Shown: positions 17,670 to 25,349 of the stretch, piece after piece
Layout: each line of letters opens with the position of its first letter
Numbering within the stretch: the stretch's first letter is position 1
Assembly (NCBI GenBank): GCA_916715765.1
Contig: CAKAPG010000001.1
Location: forward strand, 62,001-126,000
DNA: 64,000 nucleotides
From: an uncultured Atopobium sp.
Lineage (GTDB): Bacteria; Actinomycetota; Coriobacteriia; Coriobacteriales; Atopobiaceae
Reading direction: 5' to 3'
Notes under the pieces: model-generated
Seen by the model: only the letters and a program-made list of their open reading frames with translations
Told to the model about the DNA's origin: nothing
The model's database searches: none
Position numbers and translations under genes: made by a program

Positions 17670-17975
17670 ATCTCCTCCCGGCCGCAGTGGGAAAAGAACA
17701 CAATGGACACCGCTACTGTCTCTTTACAACAAATCTACTACGTTTTAAAAATCATGTCTATAATACAATTGTATTTAATCATTTTATAAATGATTTTAAT
17801 AGTTAGATTAATTGTCATGGTTGCCATTAATCCATCGAGTTGCCCAATGGTCCTAAGGGTAACTTGCTCCAATGCAAAATATTTAAGTATAAGAATATTT
17901 CACAAATATCAAAATAGGAGTAAACTGGAAAATAACAGGTGAGACGTGTGTTTTGGCAACCTGATAGGAGGAATG
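17670..17975. promoter_or_regulatory. AT-rich divergent intergenic region with two palindromes
   Basis: 306 bases between divergently transcribed genes. It holds two adjacent palindromes: AATACAATTGTATT (17762-17775, perfect) and a hairpin with 8-bp arms AATCATTT / AAATGATT (17777-17795). They lie between the divergent genes, where an operator would be expected. No regulator gene is adjacent. Confidence 0.4.
17864..17893 (+). promoter_or_regulatory. Candidate promoter for the small secreted protein gene
   Basis: TTGCTC (17864-17869) and TATAAG (17888-17893) with an 18-base spacer, about 80 bases upstream of the chosen start. Only a moderate match. Confidence 0.35.
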
Positions 17976-18361
17976 ATGTTTAAGAAAGCAGTAAGGCGCT
18001 TGGGTATTGTATTCTCCATATTGGCTGTGTTTGGAGCTATTGCTTTAGGTAGTCAAAAGATTGTACTTGCTTCTGAGTTGGATTCTGATTCAATTGAGCC
18101 AACGGAACTGGCTGAACTTCTGTATATGAAGCAGTATCAGGATGTCGATTATACTTTTCAGATTTTTGTCTTCGACAGTGGAGGCTCAACAGGGAGAATT
18201 AACCTAACAACTAAGAGGATTTATTTTAATAACACTTACAAGAGTCACGGTCCCATTCAAACCAATCGAGTACGTGGTACGTATAATGGTGGAACTGGCT
18301 ACATGTATACCTACATGTTCTACTACGAGTGCAATTAATGATTGATTTTCACGTCTCACCT
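17937..18361. repeat. 12-bp inverted repeat flanking the secreted-protein gene
   Basis: AGGTGAGACGTG at 17937-17948 recurs as CACGTCTCACCT at 18350-18361, bracketing the gene. The pair could be ends of a small cassette, a base-paired mRNA closure, or chance: a 12-bp inverted pair within 500 bp is expected once or twice per 64 kb. Confidence 0.4.
17976..18338 (+). CDS. Small secreted protein, bacteriocin-like (unrecognised family)
   Basis: 120 residues. The start MFKKAVRRLG and hydrophobic core to about residue 24 form a signal peptide, with likely cleavage near VLAS (about residues 29-33). The mature part, about 88 residues, is acidic at first. It then becomes rich in Gly, Thr, Tyr and Asn and ends YMFYYECN with one Cys. 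The beta-rich, Tyr-ending tail and the neighbouring ABC genes loosely recall lactococcin-972-type bacteriocins, but no signature is clear. AGGAGG at 17966-17971 favours the second of two adjacent ATGs. A strong terminator follows. Confidence 0.68.
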   Translation: MFKKAVRRLGIVFSILAVFGAIALGSQKIVLASELDSDSIEPTELAELLYMKQYQDVDYTFQIFVFDSGGSTGRINLTTKRIYFNNTYKSHGPIQTNRVRGTYNGGTGYMYTYMFYYECN

Positions 18362-18368
18362 TAAATTG

Positions 18369-18401
18369 CTACCAGCAGCTAAATGGGCTGCTGGTAGTTT
18401 T
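18369..18401. terminator. Intrinsic terminator between convergent genes
   Basis: 11-bp perfect stem CTACCAGCAGC / GCTGCTGGTAG (18369-18379, 18387-18397) followed by TTTT on the plus strand. The T-run overlaps the pflA stop codon, which is on the minus strand. Confidence 0.85.
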
Positions 18402-19197
18402 ATGAAAGTCGTTTGCGTTCAAGGGCACGAGCAATAAGGATTTGCTTGCGCAGCTCTGAAATTTTTTTTCCGTCCATAGCGGGAGTATCAGAAAGCCTGT
18501 AAGGAATGCCTAGCTCTTCATACTTTTTTACACCCATCACATGATAGGGAAGTACGTCTAGTCCAATAACATTGTCCCAGTGGGCAATAATCCTACCAAC
18601 ACCTGTAAGCTCTTCTGCTGAATCAGTAATTCCAGGTACTACAACATGTCTGATAAGAACTTTAATGCCTCTACGGTTAAGCTCATCGCCAAACGCAAGC
18701 GGTCTTTCTGAGCCAACTTCACAAAGACTAATGTGGCCCTTCGGATCAGAGTGTTTGATATCAAGAAGCACTAAATCAGTGTTATCAAGCACACGTTCAA
18801 ATTTCTCTGGAGTATCTGGATTGTAAGCGACGCCAGAAGAATCAAGACAGGTATGAATACGTCCGCGAGGATCATTATGCGCTGCCTCAAAAAGAGCTCC
18901 AACAAACTCTGGTTGGGCGAGTGGTTCGCCACCAGTAGCCGTAATTCCGCCGTTTCTATAAAAAGCTCTATTACGGTTAAAGGTGGCAAGAATTTCTTGT
19001 ACCGATTTTTCTGTTCCAATACCAAATTGCCAGGTATCGGGGTTATGACAATAGGCACAGCGCATGGGACACCCCTGGGTAAATACAACCAGGCGAGTTC
19101 CAGGACCATCTACGGTGCCAAAGGTCTCAATAGAGTGGACCCGCCCACAAACTGTGAGCGGGTCATTGAGATCCATGTGAGTATCAGAACAAGACAT
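18400..19197 (-). CDS. pflA: Pyruvate formate-lyase activating enzyme (radical SAM)
   Basis: 265 residues. The radical SAM cluster motif CxxxCxxC is in QGCPMRCAYCHNPDTW, followed by TATGGEPL, as in PFL activases. It uses SAM and a [4Fe-4S] cluster to generate the glycyl radical on its partner; here that glycine is on a separate small protein (Gly58 of the upstream gene). The ATG at 19197 was chosen over a TTG two codons upstream; AAGGA lies 10 bases away. It is the last gene of the operon pflB - glycyl-radical subunit - pflA, with only 13 bases between it and the small gene. Confidence 0.95.
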   Translation of the reverse strand: MSCSDTHMDLNDPLTVCGRVHSIETFGTVDGPGTRLVVFTQGCPMRCAYCHNPDTWQFGIGTEKSVQEILATFNRNRAFYRNGGITATGGEPLAQPEFVGALFEAAHNDPRGRIHTCLDSSGVAYNPDTPEKFERVLDNTDLVLLDIKHSDPKGHISLCEVGSERPLAFGDELNRRGIKVLIRHVVVPGITDSAEELTGVGRIIAHWDNVIGLDVLPYHVMGVKKYEELGIPYRLSDTPAMDGKKISELRKQILIARALERKRLS

Positions 19198-19210
19198 GGA
19201 CAAGAAATCC

Positions 19211-19462
19211 TTAGAGAGCGTCGTGGAAGGTACGAGAAATAACGTCGTCCTGCTGCTCTTTGGTAAGGGAGTTGAACTTAACAGCGTAACCAGAAACGCG
19301 AATGGTCAGCTGAGGATACTTCTCTGGGTGTGCCTGAGCATCAAGAAGAGTGTCCTTAGTAAATACGTTAACGTTGAGGTGATGACCGCCCTTCTCGGCA
19401 TAGCCATCAATCATGTTTACCAGGTTGTCAATCTGCTCGGAAGCTACTTCGTTGGACTGCAT
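19211..19462 (-). CDS. Separate glycyl-radical domain of pyruvate formate-lyase
   Basis: 83 residues matching the extreme C-terminus of PFL: GGHHLNVNVF, HPEKYPQLTIRVSGYAVKF and SLTKEQQDDVISRTF. The radical-bearing residue is Gly58 in RVSGYA. In typical PFL (about 760 residues) this segment is fused to the catalytic body; the body here ends before it. AAGGAG sits 6 bases before the ATG, and the genes are separated by 65 bases, so this is a real independent gene and not a frameshift. It resembles GrcA/YfiD, the spare-part glycyl-radical protein, but here it is probably essential and not accessory. It lies between pflB and pflA. Confidence 0.93.
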   Translation of the reverse strand: MQSNEVASEQIDNLVNMIDGYAEKGGHHLNVNVFTKDTLLDAQAHPEKYPQLTIRVSGYAVKFNSLTKEQQDDVISRTFHDAL

Positions 19463-19527
19463 GTGTTTCTCCTTACGAGTTTGTTGACGAGAAAAAACGT
19501 GTAGATAGATCTTCTCGCCAGGGCTTG

Positions 19528-21684
19528 TTATTTACGATCCTCAGCACCTTCAGCTGCGGATGGGTCTGCTTCACAGGCGCAATCAATCTTGTTCTCAATC
19601 TGAATGTCAAGATTCATATCTGAGAAATCGATGTGCTCAAGATCAAGCTCGCTGCCATGGAAGTAAACATCGGAGCCTTTACCAAGAGCATTAGGAATGA
19701 TTGAGAAGGTATTGGAAATACCGTCCTGTGCGTCGTTGAATGGAAGCTTAGCAACGGAGGCCAGGGAAGCAACAGCACCGTGAGTATCACGGTGGTGCAT
19801 TGGGTTAGCACCAGGAGCAAAAGGAACGCCAGCGCGGCGGCCGTCAGGGGTGTTGCCGGTAGCCTTACCATATACAACGTTTGAGGTAATGGTCAGGATA
19901 GAAGTTGTTGGAACAGAATCACGGTAGGTGTGGTTCTGACGAATCATGTTCATGAAAATCTCAACGATGTCATGAGCAATGGTGTCAACGCGGTCGTCAT
20001 CATTACCATACTTAGGGAAGTCGCCCTCAGTGACGTAATCGGTAACAAGGCCGGTCTCATCGCGGACAACCCTTACCTTTGCATACTTGATTGCAGAGAG
20101 GGAGTCAGCAACAACAGAAAGGCCTGCAATGCCTGTTGCAAACCAACGATGAACATGCTCATCGTGCAGAGCCATCTGAATGCGCTCATAGCTGTACTTA
20201 TCGTGCATGTAGTGGATTGCGTTAAGAGCGTTGACATAAACGCCTGCAAGCCAGCGCATCATGTCCATATACTTGGAGAAGACATCATCGTAATCAAGGT
20301 ACTCGCCCTCAACTGCACGGTACTTAGGACCAATCTGCTCGCCGGTCTTCTCGTCACGGCCGCCATTGATTGCGTAAAGCAGGCACTTGGCAAGGTTTGC
20401 GCGAGCACCAAAGAACTGCATCTCTTTACCAACACGCATGGAGCTGACGCAGCAAGCAATTGCGTAGTCATCGCCATGATAGACGCGCATAAGATCGTCA
20501 TTCTCGTACTGGATAGAGCTGGTAGTAATAGAAATCTTTGCGCAATAGCGTTTGAAGCCTACAGGAAGCTTAGTAGACCACAGAACGGTTAGGTTAGGCT
20601 CTGGGCTGGTGCCCATGTTCTCAAGGGTGTGGAGCCAGCGGAAGCAGGACTTGGTAACCATAGAGCGGCCATCAATGCCAATGCCACCAATGGACTCAGT
20701 GACCCACTGAGGGTCTCCAGAGAAGAGCTCGTTGTACTCAGGAGTACGGGCAAACTTGACCATACGAAGCTTCATAACCAGGTGGTCAACAATTTCCTGA
20801 ATCTCAGACTCAGTAAAGGTACCACGAGCAAGATCGCGCTCTGCATAGATGTCCAGGAAGGTGGTGTTGCGACCAATGGACATTGCAGCGCCATTTTGCT
20901 CTTTAACAGCAGCAAGATAGCCCAGGTAGAGCCACTGAACAGCCTCTTTGAAGTTCTCAGCAGGGCGGCTCAAATCAAAACCGTAAATCTCACCAAGCTG
21001 CTTGAGCTCCTTAAGAGCACGAATCTGCTCGGAGAGCTCCTCACGGTGACGAATGGTCTTCTCGTCCATGACGGTGCTGGTGCCATTTTTCTGATTTGTT
21101 TTATCGGCGATAAGAGCGTCAACACCGTAGAGAGCAACACGACGATAGTCGCCGATGATGCGGCCGCGGCCGTATGCGTCAGGCAGACCAGTAATGATGT
21201 GGGAGTGACGGCATTTACGCATGTCCTCGGTGTAGACATCAAAAACGCCTGCATTGTGAGTCTTGCGACGATAGGTGTAGAAGTCAACAATCTCTGGGTC
21301 AACTTCATAACCGTAGGCCTTGCATGCAGCCATTGCCATACGAACGCCGCCGTCTACCATCAGAGCGCGCTTGAGGGGCTTGTCAGTCTGGAGACCAACA
21401 ATCTGCTCAAGTGGTTTGTCAATGTAGCCAGCCTCGTGGGAAGTGATAGTGGAAACCTGCTTGGTATCCATATCAAGTACGCCACCGTTTGCGGTCTCTT
21501 GTGCAAAGAGATCCATAACATCCGCCCAAAGCTTTGTAGTAGCCTCAGTTGGACCAGCGAGGAAGGAATCATCACCGTCATAAGGGGTGTAATTCTTCTG
21601 AATGAAGTCTCGGACATCAACAGCTCTTTGCCAGTTGCCACCGACAAAGCCGTCCCAAGCCTCCTGTGCTGGTGTTTCCTGCAT
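19528..21684 (-). CDS. pflB: Pyruvate formate-lyase catalytic body, lacking the glycyl-radical domain
   Basis: 718 residues. It cleaves pyruvate with CoA to acetyl-CoA and formate. The adjacent catalytic cysteines are Cys411-Cys412 in IACCVSSMRVGK, and the pyruvate-site segments follow the family order. The conserved body stops after SNTFSIIPNALGKG. The remaining C-terminus (ELDLEHIDFSDMN and an acidic tail with two nearby Cys) is not the RVSGYA glycine domain, which is encoded by the next gene. AAGGAG precedes the ATG. It is the first gene of a three-gene operon. The radical would have to be supplied in trans, or in a stable complex, by the 83-residue protein. Confidence 0.93.
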   Translation of the reverse strand: MQETPAQEAWDGFVGGNWQRAVDVRDFIQKNYTPYDGDDSFLAGPTEATTKLWADVMDLFAQETANGGVLDMDTKQVSTITSHEAGYIDKPLEQIVGLQTDKPLKRALMVDGGVRMAMAACKAYGYEVDPEIVDFYTYRRKTHNAGVFDVYTEDMRKCRHSHIITGLPDAYGRGRIIGDYRRVALYGVDALIADKTNQKNGTSTVMDEKTIRHREELSEQIRALKELKQLGEIYGFDLSRPAENFKEAVQWLYLGYLAAVKEQNGAAMSIGRNTTFLDIYAERDLARGTFTESEIQEIVDHLVMKLRMVKFARTPEYNELFSGDPQWVTESIGGIGIDGRSMVTKSCFRWLHTLENMGTSPEPNLTVLWSTKLPVGFKRYCAKISITTSSIQYENDDLMRVYHGDDYAIACCVSSMRVGKEMQFFGARANLAKCLLYAINGGRDEKTGEQIGPKYRAVEGEYLDYDDVFSKYMDMMRWLAGVYVNALNAIHYMHDKYSYERIQMALHDEHVHRWFATGIAGLSVVADSLSAIKYAKVRVVRDETGLVTDYVTEGDFPKYGNDDDRVDTIAHDIVEIFMNMIRQNHTYRDSVPTTSILTITSNVVYGKATGNTPDGRRAGVPFAPGANPMHHRDTHGAVASLASVAKLPFNDAQDGISNTFSIIPNALGKGSDVYFHGSELDLEHIDFSDMNLDIQIENKIDCACEADPSAAEGAEDRK

Positions 21685-22057
21685 AGCACACTCCTTTTTA
21701 CACGGACAATGTATATGTCCGCGTTCATGCTGAGCGTGTTGAGTGGAGCATAGCCGCTCAGCAGTTTACAAATAGCAATCTTGTGACTAAATTTGACAGC
21801 AGGTATGTCTTTGGACAAATGACGTCAAATATTAGTTGCGACCTCTAACTTTACTCAATATATAGTGCTAGACAAGTGACAATTACGCAATATTTTGAGA
21901 AGTTAGAAATGGTTTACATTTGCGCAGGTCAGGAATTTGCTAAAAATAAAGCTATATAAAAATTGTTGAGAATTAGTCACATTTATTGCGACAGGTGTCT
22001 GTTTCTTCTCCAAATGTCCACAAAAATGTTGTTATTCTTAGCTAGAGAGGAGGCTTT
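21685..22057. promoter_or_regulatory. Divergent regulatory region, pflB / formyl-THF cyclo-ligase
   Basis: 373 bases, AT-rich, without a gene. It contains the inverted pair TGTGACTAA (21782-21790) and TTAGTCACA (21973-21981), 182 bases apart, each with a CRP/FNR-like half-site (TGTGA/TCACA). It also contains the 8-bp palindrome TGACGTCA in the middle. No complete FNR, Rex or CRP site was found. Oxygen or carbon control of PFL is expected but not demonstrated here. Confidence 0.35.
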
Positions 22058-22639
22058 ATGGATACTGCGGCATTAGAAAAACAACGTTTGCGAGAAGAAC
22101 GCCTAGCAGCAAGAGAAGTTCTTTCTGAGCAAGAGAGGTCCGTGCTTGATGATCGCATTACTCAGAAACTTCTTGCAACCTCTGAATATGCAGAAGCAAC
22201 TACTGTTTTAACGTATGTTTCTGTTTCATCTGAAGTTTCTACCAGGATGTTTATTGAGTGCGCTCTACGCGATGGGAAAACGGTAGCGGTACCTCGTTGC
22301 CTACCTGGACATTGTTTAGAGTTTGTTGCCATCGCTTCATTGGAACAGCTGGTAGCGGCACCATTTAACTTGTTAGAACCAGTAAAAGAGCTGCCTGCTG
22401 TAACTGAGGACCAGAAGAACAATTCAATTTGCATTGTTCCAGCGCTTCTTGTTGATACAAAGGGGTATCGCTTGGGTTATGGTGCTGGTTTTTATGACCG
22501 GTTCTTGTCTACGTACCCTGGCAAGAAAATTTGTCTTGCTTACCAGCAAAATTTGAGCCGAACAATGCTTCCTCATACAGCATTTGATGTTGCCGTAGAT
22601 TTGGTGATTACCGAGTCAGATGTACTTACGTGTGTATAA
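22058..22639 (+). CDS. 5-formyltetrahydrofolate cyclo-ligase
   Basis: 193 residues. It converts 5-formyl-THF with ATP to 5,10-methenyl-THF. The family signature GYGAGFYDRFL is present near residue 147, with the upstream IVPALLVDTKGYRLGYG segment and the C-terminal LPHTAFDVAVDLVITE. Length is usual. AGAGAGGAGG precedes the ATG. It is transcribed away from pflB and ends in a shared terminator facing the EIIB-AroQ gene. Formate made by PFL feeds folate one-carbon metabolism, which may explain the neighbourhood. Confidence 0.92.
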   Translation: MDTAALEKQRLREERLAAREVLSEQERSVLDDRITQKLLATSEYAEATTVLTYVSVSSEVSTRMFIECALRDGKTVAVPRCLPGHCLEFVAIASLEQLVAAPFNLLEPVKELPAVTEDQKNNSICIVPALLVDTKGYRLGYGAGFYDRFLSTYPGKKICLAYQQNLSRTMLPHTAFDVAVDLVITESDVLTCV

Positions 22640-22640
22640 A

Positions 22641-22673
22641 AAACCTGCTGTAATTTAGCGTTACAGCAGGTTT
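22641..22673. terminator. Bidirectional intrinsic terminator
   Basis: 13-bp stem AAACCTGCTGTAA / TTACAGCAGGTTT with a 7-base loop lies between convergent genes and is A-rich before and T-rich after. A copy of GTTTCTCGCC (22676-22685) follows directly. Confidence 0.82.
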
Positions 22674-22705
22674 GTGTTTCTCGCCAAGTGGTTATAAGCA
22701 ACTGA

Positions 22706-23596
22706 CTATGCTTCATCTTTGAGATGAACCGCCATCAGTTGGATTGCCTCTCTGTAGCTGTCAATTCCTTTACCAGCAACTGTAGCAAAGCATGCGTCTT
22801 TTATATAAGAAATCTGCCTAAAGTCTTCTCTGGTAGAGATGTCAGTAAGATGCACCTCAATCATGGGAATTTGAACAGCAAGTGCCGCGTCGAGCAGGGC
22901 AACTGAGGTGTGTGTATAGGCGGCAGGATTGATAATAATGCCATCGTAGCTACCCAGGGCGTCCTGGATTGCATCAACTAGATCACCCTCATGGTTTGAT
23001 TGATAACACACACAATCAGAGAAACCTTGAGAGAGGGCTTCTTCCTTACAAGTCTCTATAAGGGTTCTGTAGTCAGCTTTTCCATAAATCTCTGGCTCAC
23101 GAATGCCCAGCATGTTGATGTTCGGGCCGTTGATTATGAGTAGGCGAGGAGCGTCAAGGTCATCCTCATAGTTGTCTTCAAAGTCGTCTGCGTCTAAGTC
23201 AGAGGCAAGGCTGTCAAAGTCTTCTTCGTCTTGATCAAGGGTATTTTTTTGAGTAAGCAAAGAGATTAGCTCATCCACCTCTTCGTTGTGCTGTGTGGGA
23301 AGATCTACTCGCTTCTCATCTAACGAACAAAAAGTCTTTTCTGGCTCACCCAAAATGTGACTAAGGGCATCATTTACTTGACGCACAAGATTGGGGCCAA
23401 AGACTACCTCAAGTCCGTTGGCGCCTTTTCCTACAATACCAAGAACACCAGTGGCTGTGGCCAGCTGTTCATGGTCTATAAGCGTCATATCATTGATGGA
23501 AAGGCGAAGTCGCGTCATGCATACTTCGTTGTGAGTTAAGTTTTTTGAGCCGCCTATTGCATTTAGGATCTCGTGAGCAATAGCATTGCTGTCCAT
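22706..23596 (-). CDS. aroQ: PTS EIIB domain fused to type II 3-dehydroquinate dehydratase
   Basis: 296 residues. Residues 1-82 match a glucose-family PTS EIIB: INAIGG-like start, the phosphorylatable Cys26 in NEVCMTRLRL, and GVLGIVGKGAN...VVFGPNL. Residues 85-150 are a very acidic linker. Residues 151-296 are a complete type II dehydroquinase: GPNINMLG (157-164), Tyr171, NHEG (201-204), NPAAYTHT (223-230) and His249 in EVHLTDI. This half dehydrates 3-dehydroquinate to 3-dehydroshikimate. GGGGAG fixes the start. No second start exists ahead of the AroQ half. The EIIB domain may be a phosphorelay-based regulator; that is inference. It is downstream of the aro genes, after a 186-base gap. Confidence 0.9.
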   Translation of the reverse strand: MDSNAIAHEILNAIGGSKNLTHNEVCMTRLRLSINDMTLIDHEQLATATGVLGIVGKGANGLEVVFGPNLVRQVNDALSHILGEPEKTFCSLDEKRVDLPTQHNEEVDELISLLTQKNTLDQDEEDFDSLASDLDADDFEDNYEDDLDAPRLLIINGPNINMLGIREPEIYGKADYRTLIETCKEEALSQGFSDCVCYQSNHEGDLVDAIQDALGSYDGIIINPAAYTHTSVALLDAALAVQIPMIEVHLTDISTREDFRQISYIKDACFATVAGKGIDSYREAIQLMAVHLKDEA

Positions 23597-23782
23597 TGGA
23601 TATCTCCCCAAGTATGACCGCATATCAAACACTTAACCGTTTGACTTGGTCTAGCATCCTCGTAGTCTTATGAATACACATCTACGAGGCATAAGTATAG
23701 GGGCTTTAACGTGCCAAAATTCAAAATCTACGAACCATCCGGTGAACGGTTAAAAAATAACTGCGAACGCTTACTGTTATGT

Positions 23783-25087
23783 TTAAAGTGTGTCGAGAAG
23801 ACCCTTGGCATCTGCGTCTGGACTACCGAGACAAGAAAAGGTTACGTCAGCCCATGCTTCATAGAGAGGTAGTCGCTCTGCAGCAAGTTCTTGTATGCCA
23901 ACACTTTGTGAGAGTGGTCTTCCTGCAAGAGCCAATTCTTCAAGCGGGCGCGTAAGGTAGACAAGCTTGCCGTTTTGACGGAGGAGCTGGTAGTTTGAAG
24001 GTGTAACAACTACGCCACCTCCACAAGAGATCACCGCACCAGTCATGCTGGAAATCTCTTGAATTATCTCATGCTCTAGACGCCTAAAAGCCACTTCACC
24101 GTGTGTTTGTAGGTAGGTTGCCGCTTCACAGTGAGCTTTCTGTTTGATGAGAAAATCAGTGTCTATCCAGGGACGATTCAGGAGTTTTGCCAAAGCTTCT
24201 CCTGTAGAGGTTTTTCCAACTCCCGGCATACCAATAAGCACGATATTTTCTTTTGAAGCATGGAGCTCACGCGAGATGTTTTCTATCTGAGAGCCTGATA
24301 CATCCTGTCTCAAAAAGAGTGAGCTTGCCCTAGCTGCTTGAGCCACCAGCATTTTTAAACCATTTGCATTGAGTATTCCAAGACTTTCTGCGTCTAAAAG
24401 AAGCTGAGAGCGCAGCGGATTATAGATAAGATCAATCACGCATTGGAGGGAAGTAAAAGCAGAAAGTTCCTCTTTTGAAAGAGGAGAAACACCAGCATGT
24501 GAGGACATTCCTACTGGCGTTGCATTGACAAGAAGATCAGCGTCATAGTGGAGTTTAAGCTGGTCATAGGTAATTGCGTAGTCTACATATGAAGAACTTT
24601 CGTGAGGGTTCCTGGAGACTCCTACAACATATGCACCGCTTTTTTTGAGCGCATAGCAAATTGCCTGACCAGCACCACCAAAGGCCCCAAAGACAATCGC
24701 TTTCTTTTGGCTTAAGTTGACCTTGAGGCTTTTAATCAGATACTCAAATCCATACACATCGGTATTGTCTGCTGCTATAAAACCATTAGCATCTTTTACC
24801 AGGGTATTTGCCGCTCCTATAGCTTGTGCATCCTCAGAAGCTGAGTCCGCAAGAGCGCAGGCATCCTTTTTGTAGGGGATAGTAACGTTCAAGCCCTGCC
24901 AAGGTTGGTTTTTGAGAAAACCCTTCAGCTCAGAAGCAGAAAGCTCATGAAGCTGGTAGGGAAAAGACCCCAACTTTTCATGAATTGCTGCCGACCAACT
25001 ATGAGAGAGTTTCTCGCCAATGAGGCCGTAAGGAGCAAGAGGGGCTGTAGGGTTACTTAAACCTTGTTGTACAGTTTTAGAGCTCAC
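23783..25087 (-). CDS. aroE-aroK: Bifunctional shikimate dehydrogenase / shikimate kinase
   Basis: 434 residues. Residues 1-270 are shikimate dehydrogenase: the SHSW shikimate-binding motif, catalytic Lys73 in NVTIPYK, NTD (108-110) and a nucleotide loop FGAFGGAGQA. Residues 278-434 are shikimate kinase: P-loop GMPGVGKT at 286-293, DTD near 313, RRLE and CGGGVV. The protein would carry dehydroshikimate to shikimate 3-phosphate. The GTG start follows GGAG and overlaps the chorismate mutase gene by 11 bases. The kinase half replaces a separate aroK. Each half looks complete. Confidence 0.94.
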   Translation of the reverse strand: MSSKTVQQGLSNPTAPLAPYGLIGEKLSHSWSAAIHEKLGSFPYQLHELSASELKGFLKNQPWQGLNVTIPYKKDACALADSASEDAQAIGAANTLVKDANGFIAADNTDVYGFEYLIKSLKVNLSQKKAIVFGAFGGAGQAICYALKKSGAYVVGVSRNPHESSSYVDYAITYDQLKLHYDADLLVNATPVGMSSHAGVSPLSKEELSAFTSLQCVIDLIYNPLRSQLLLDAESLGILNANGLKMLVAQAARASSLFLRQDVSGSQIENISRELHASKENIVLIGMPGVGKTSTGEALAKLLNRPWIDTDFLIKQKAHCEAATYLQTHGEVAFRRLEHEIIQEISSMTGAVISCGGGVVVTPSNYQLLRQNGKLVYLTRPLEELALAGRPLSQSVGIQELAAERLPLYEAWADVTFSCLGSPDADAKGLLDTL

Positions 25088-25349
25088 GAGATGTCTCCTG
25101 AACTGCCTTTGCAGCGTTCATCAAAACCTCAAGCAACTCTAAAGCATAGGGTTCAAGTTCATTAGAAACAGAGGCTTTAACCTGATCTCTTTTGGCATCT
25201 TCTCTTGAGGAATCAAGAACAGCAAGGTCCTGCTCTTTTTTGTAAGCACCAATTTGTTTGGCAACCGCAATCCTCTGCTCAAAGAGATCAAAGATTTGCG
25301 CATCAATTGAATCGATTTCCCGGCGAAACGTTTCTAGCTGATTAGTCAT
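25077..25349 (-). CDS. Chorismate mutase (AroQ class)
   Basis: 90 residues, all-helical. FRREIDSIDAQIFDLFEQRIAVAKQIGAYK is the classic first helix of AroQ-fold chorismate mutases, with the conserved Arg and Lys residues for chorismate binding. It converts chorismate to prephenate for Phe and Tyr synthesis. Length fits a stand-alone monofunctional enzyme. Its start overlaps the aroC end by 8 bases and its end overlaps the aroE-aroK start, so the block is translationally coupled. Confidence 0.9.
   Translation of the reverse strand: MTNQLETFRREIDSIDAQIFDLFEQRIAVAKQIGAYKKEQDLAVLDSSREDAKRDQVKASVSNELEPYALELLEVLMNAAKAVQETSREL

Noticed and set aside
21782..21981. CRP/FNR sites upstream of pflB
   Set aside because: Only isolated half-sites 182 bases apart; no full palindrome with proper spacing.
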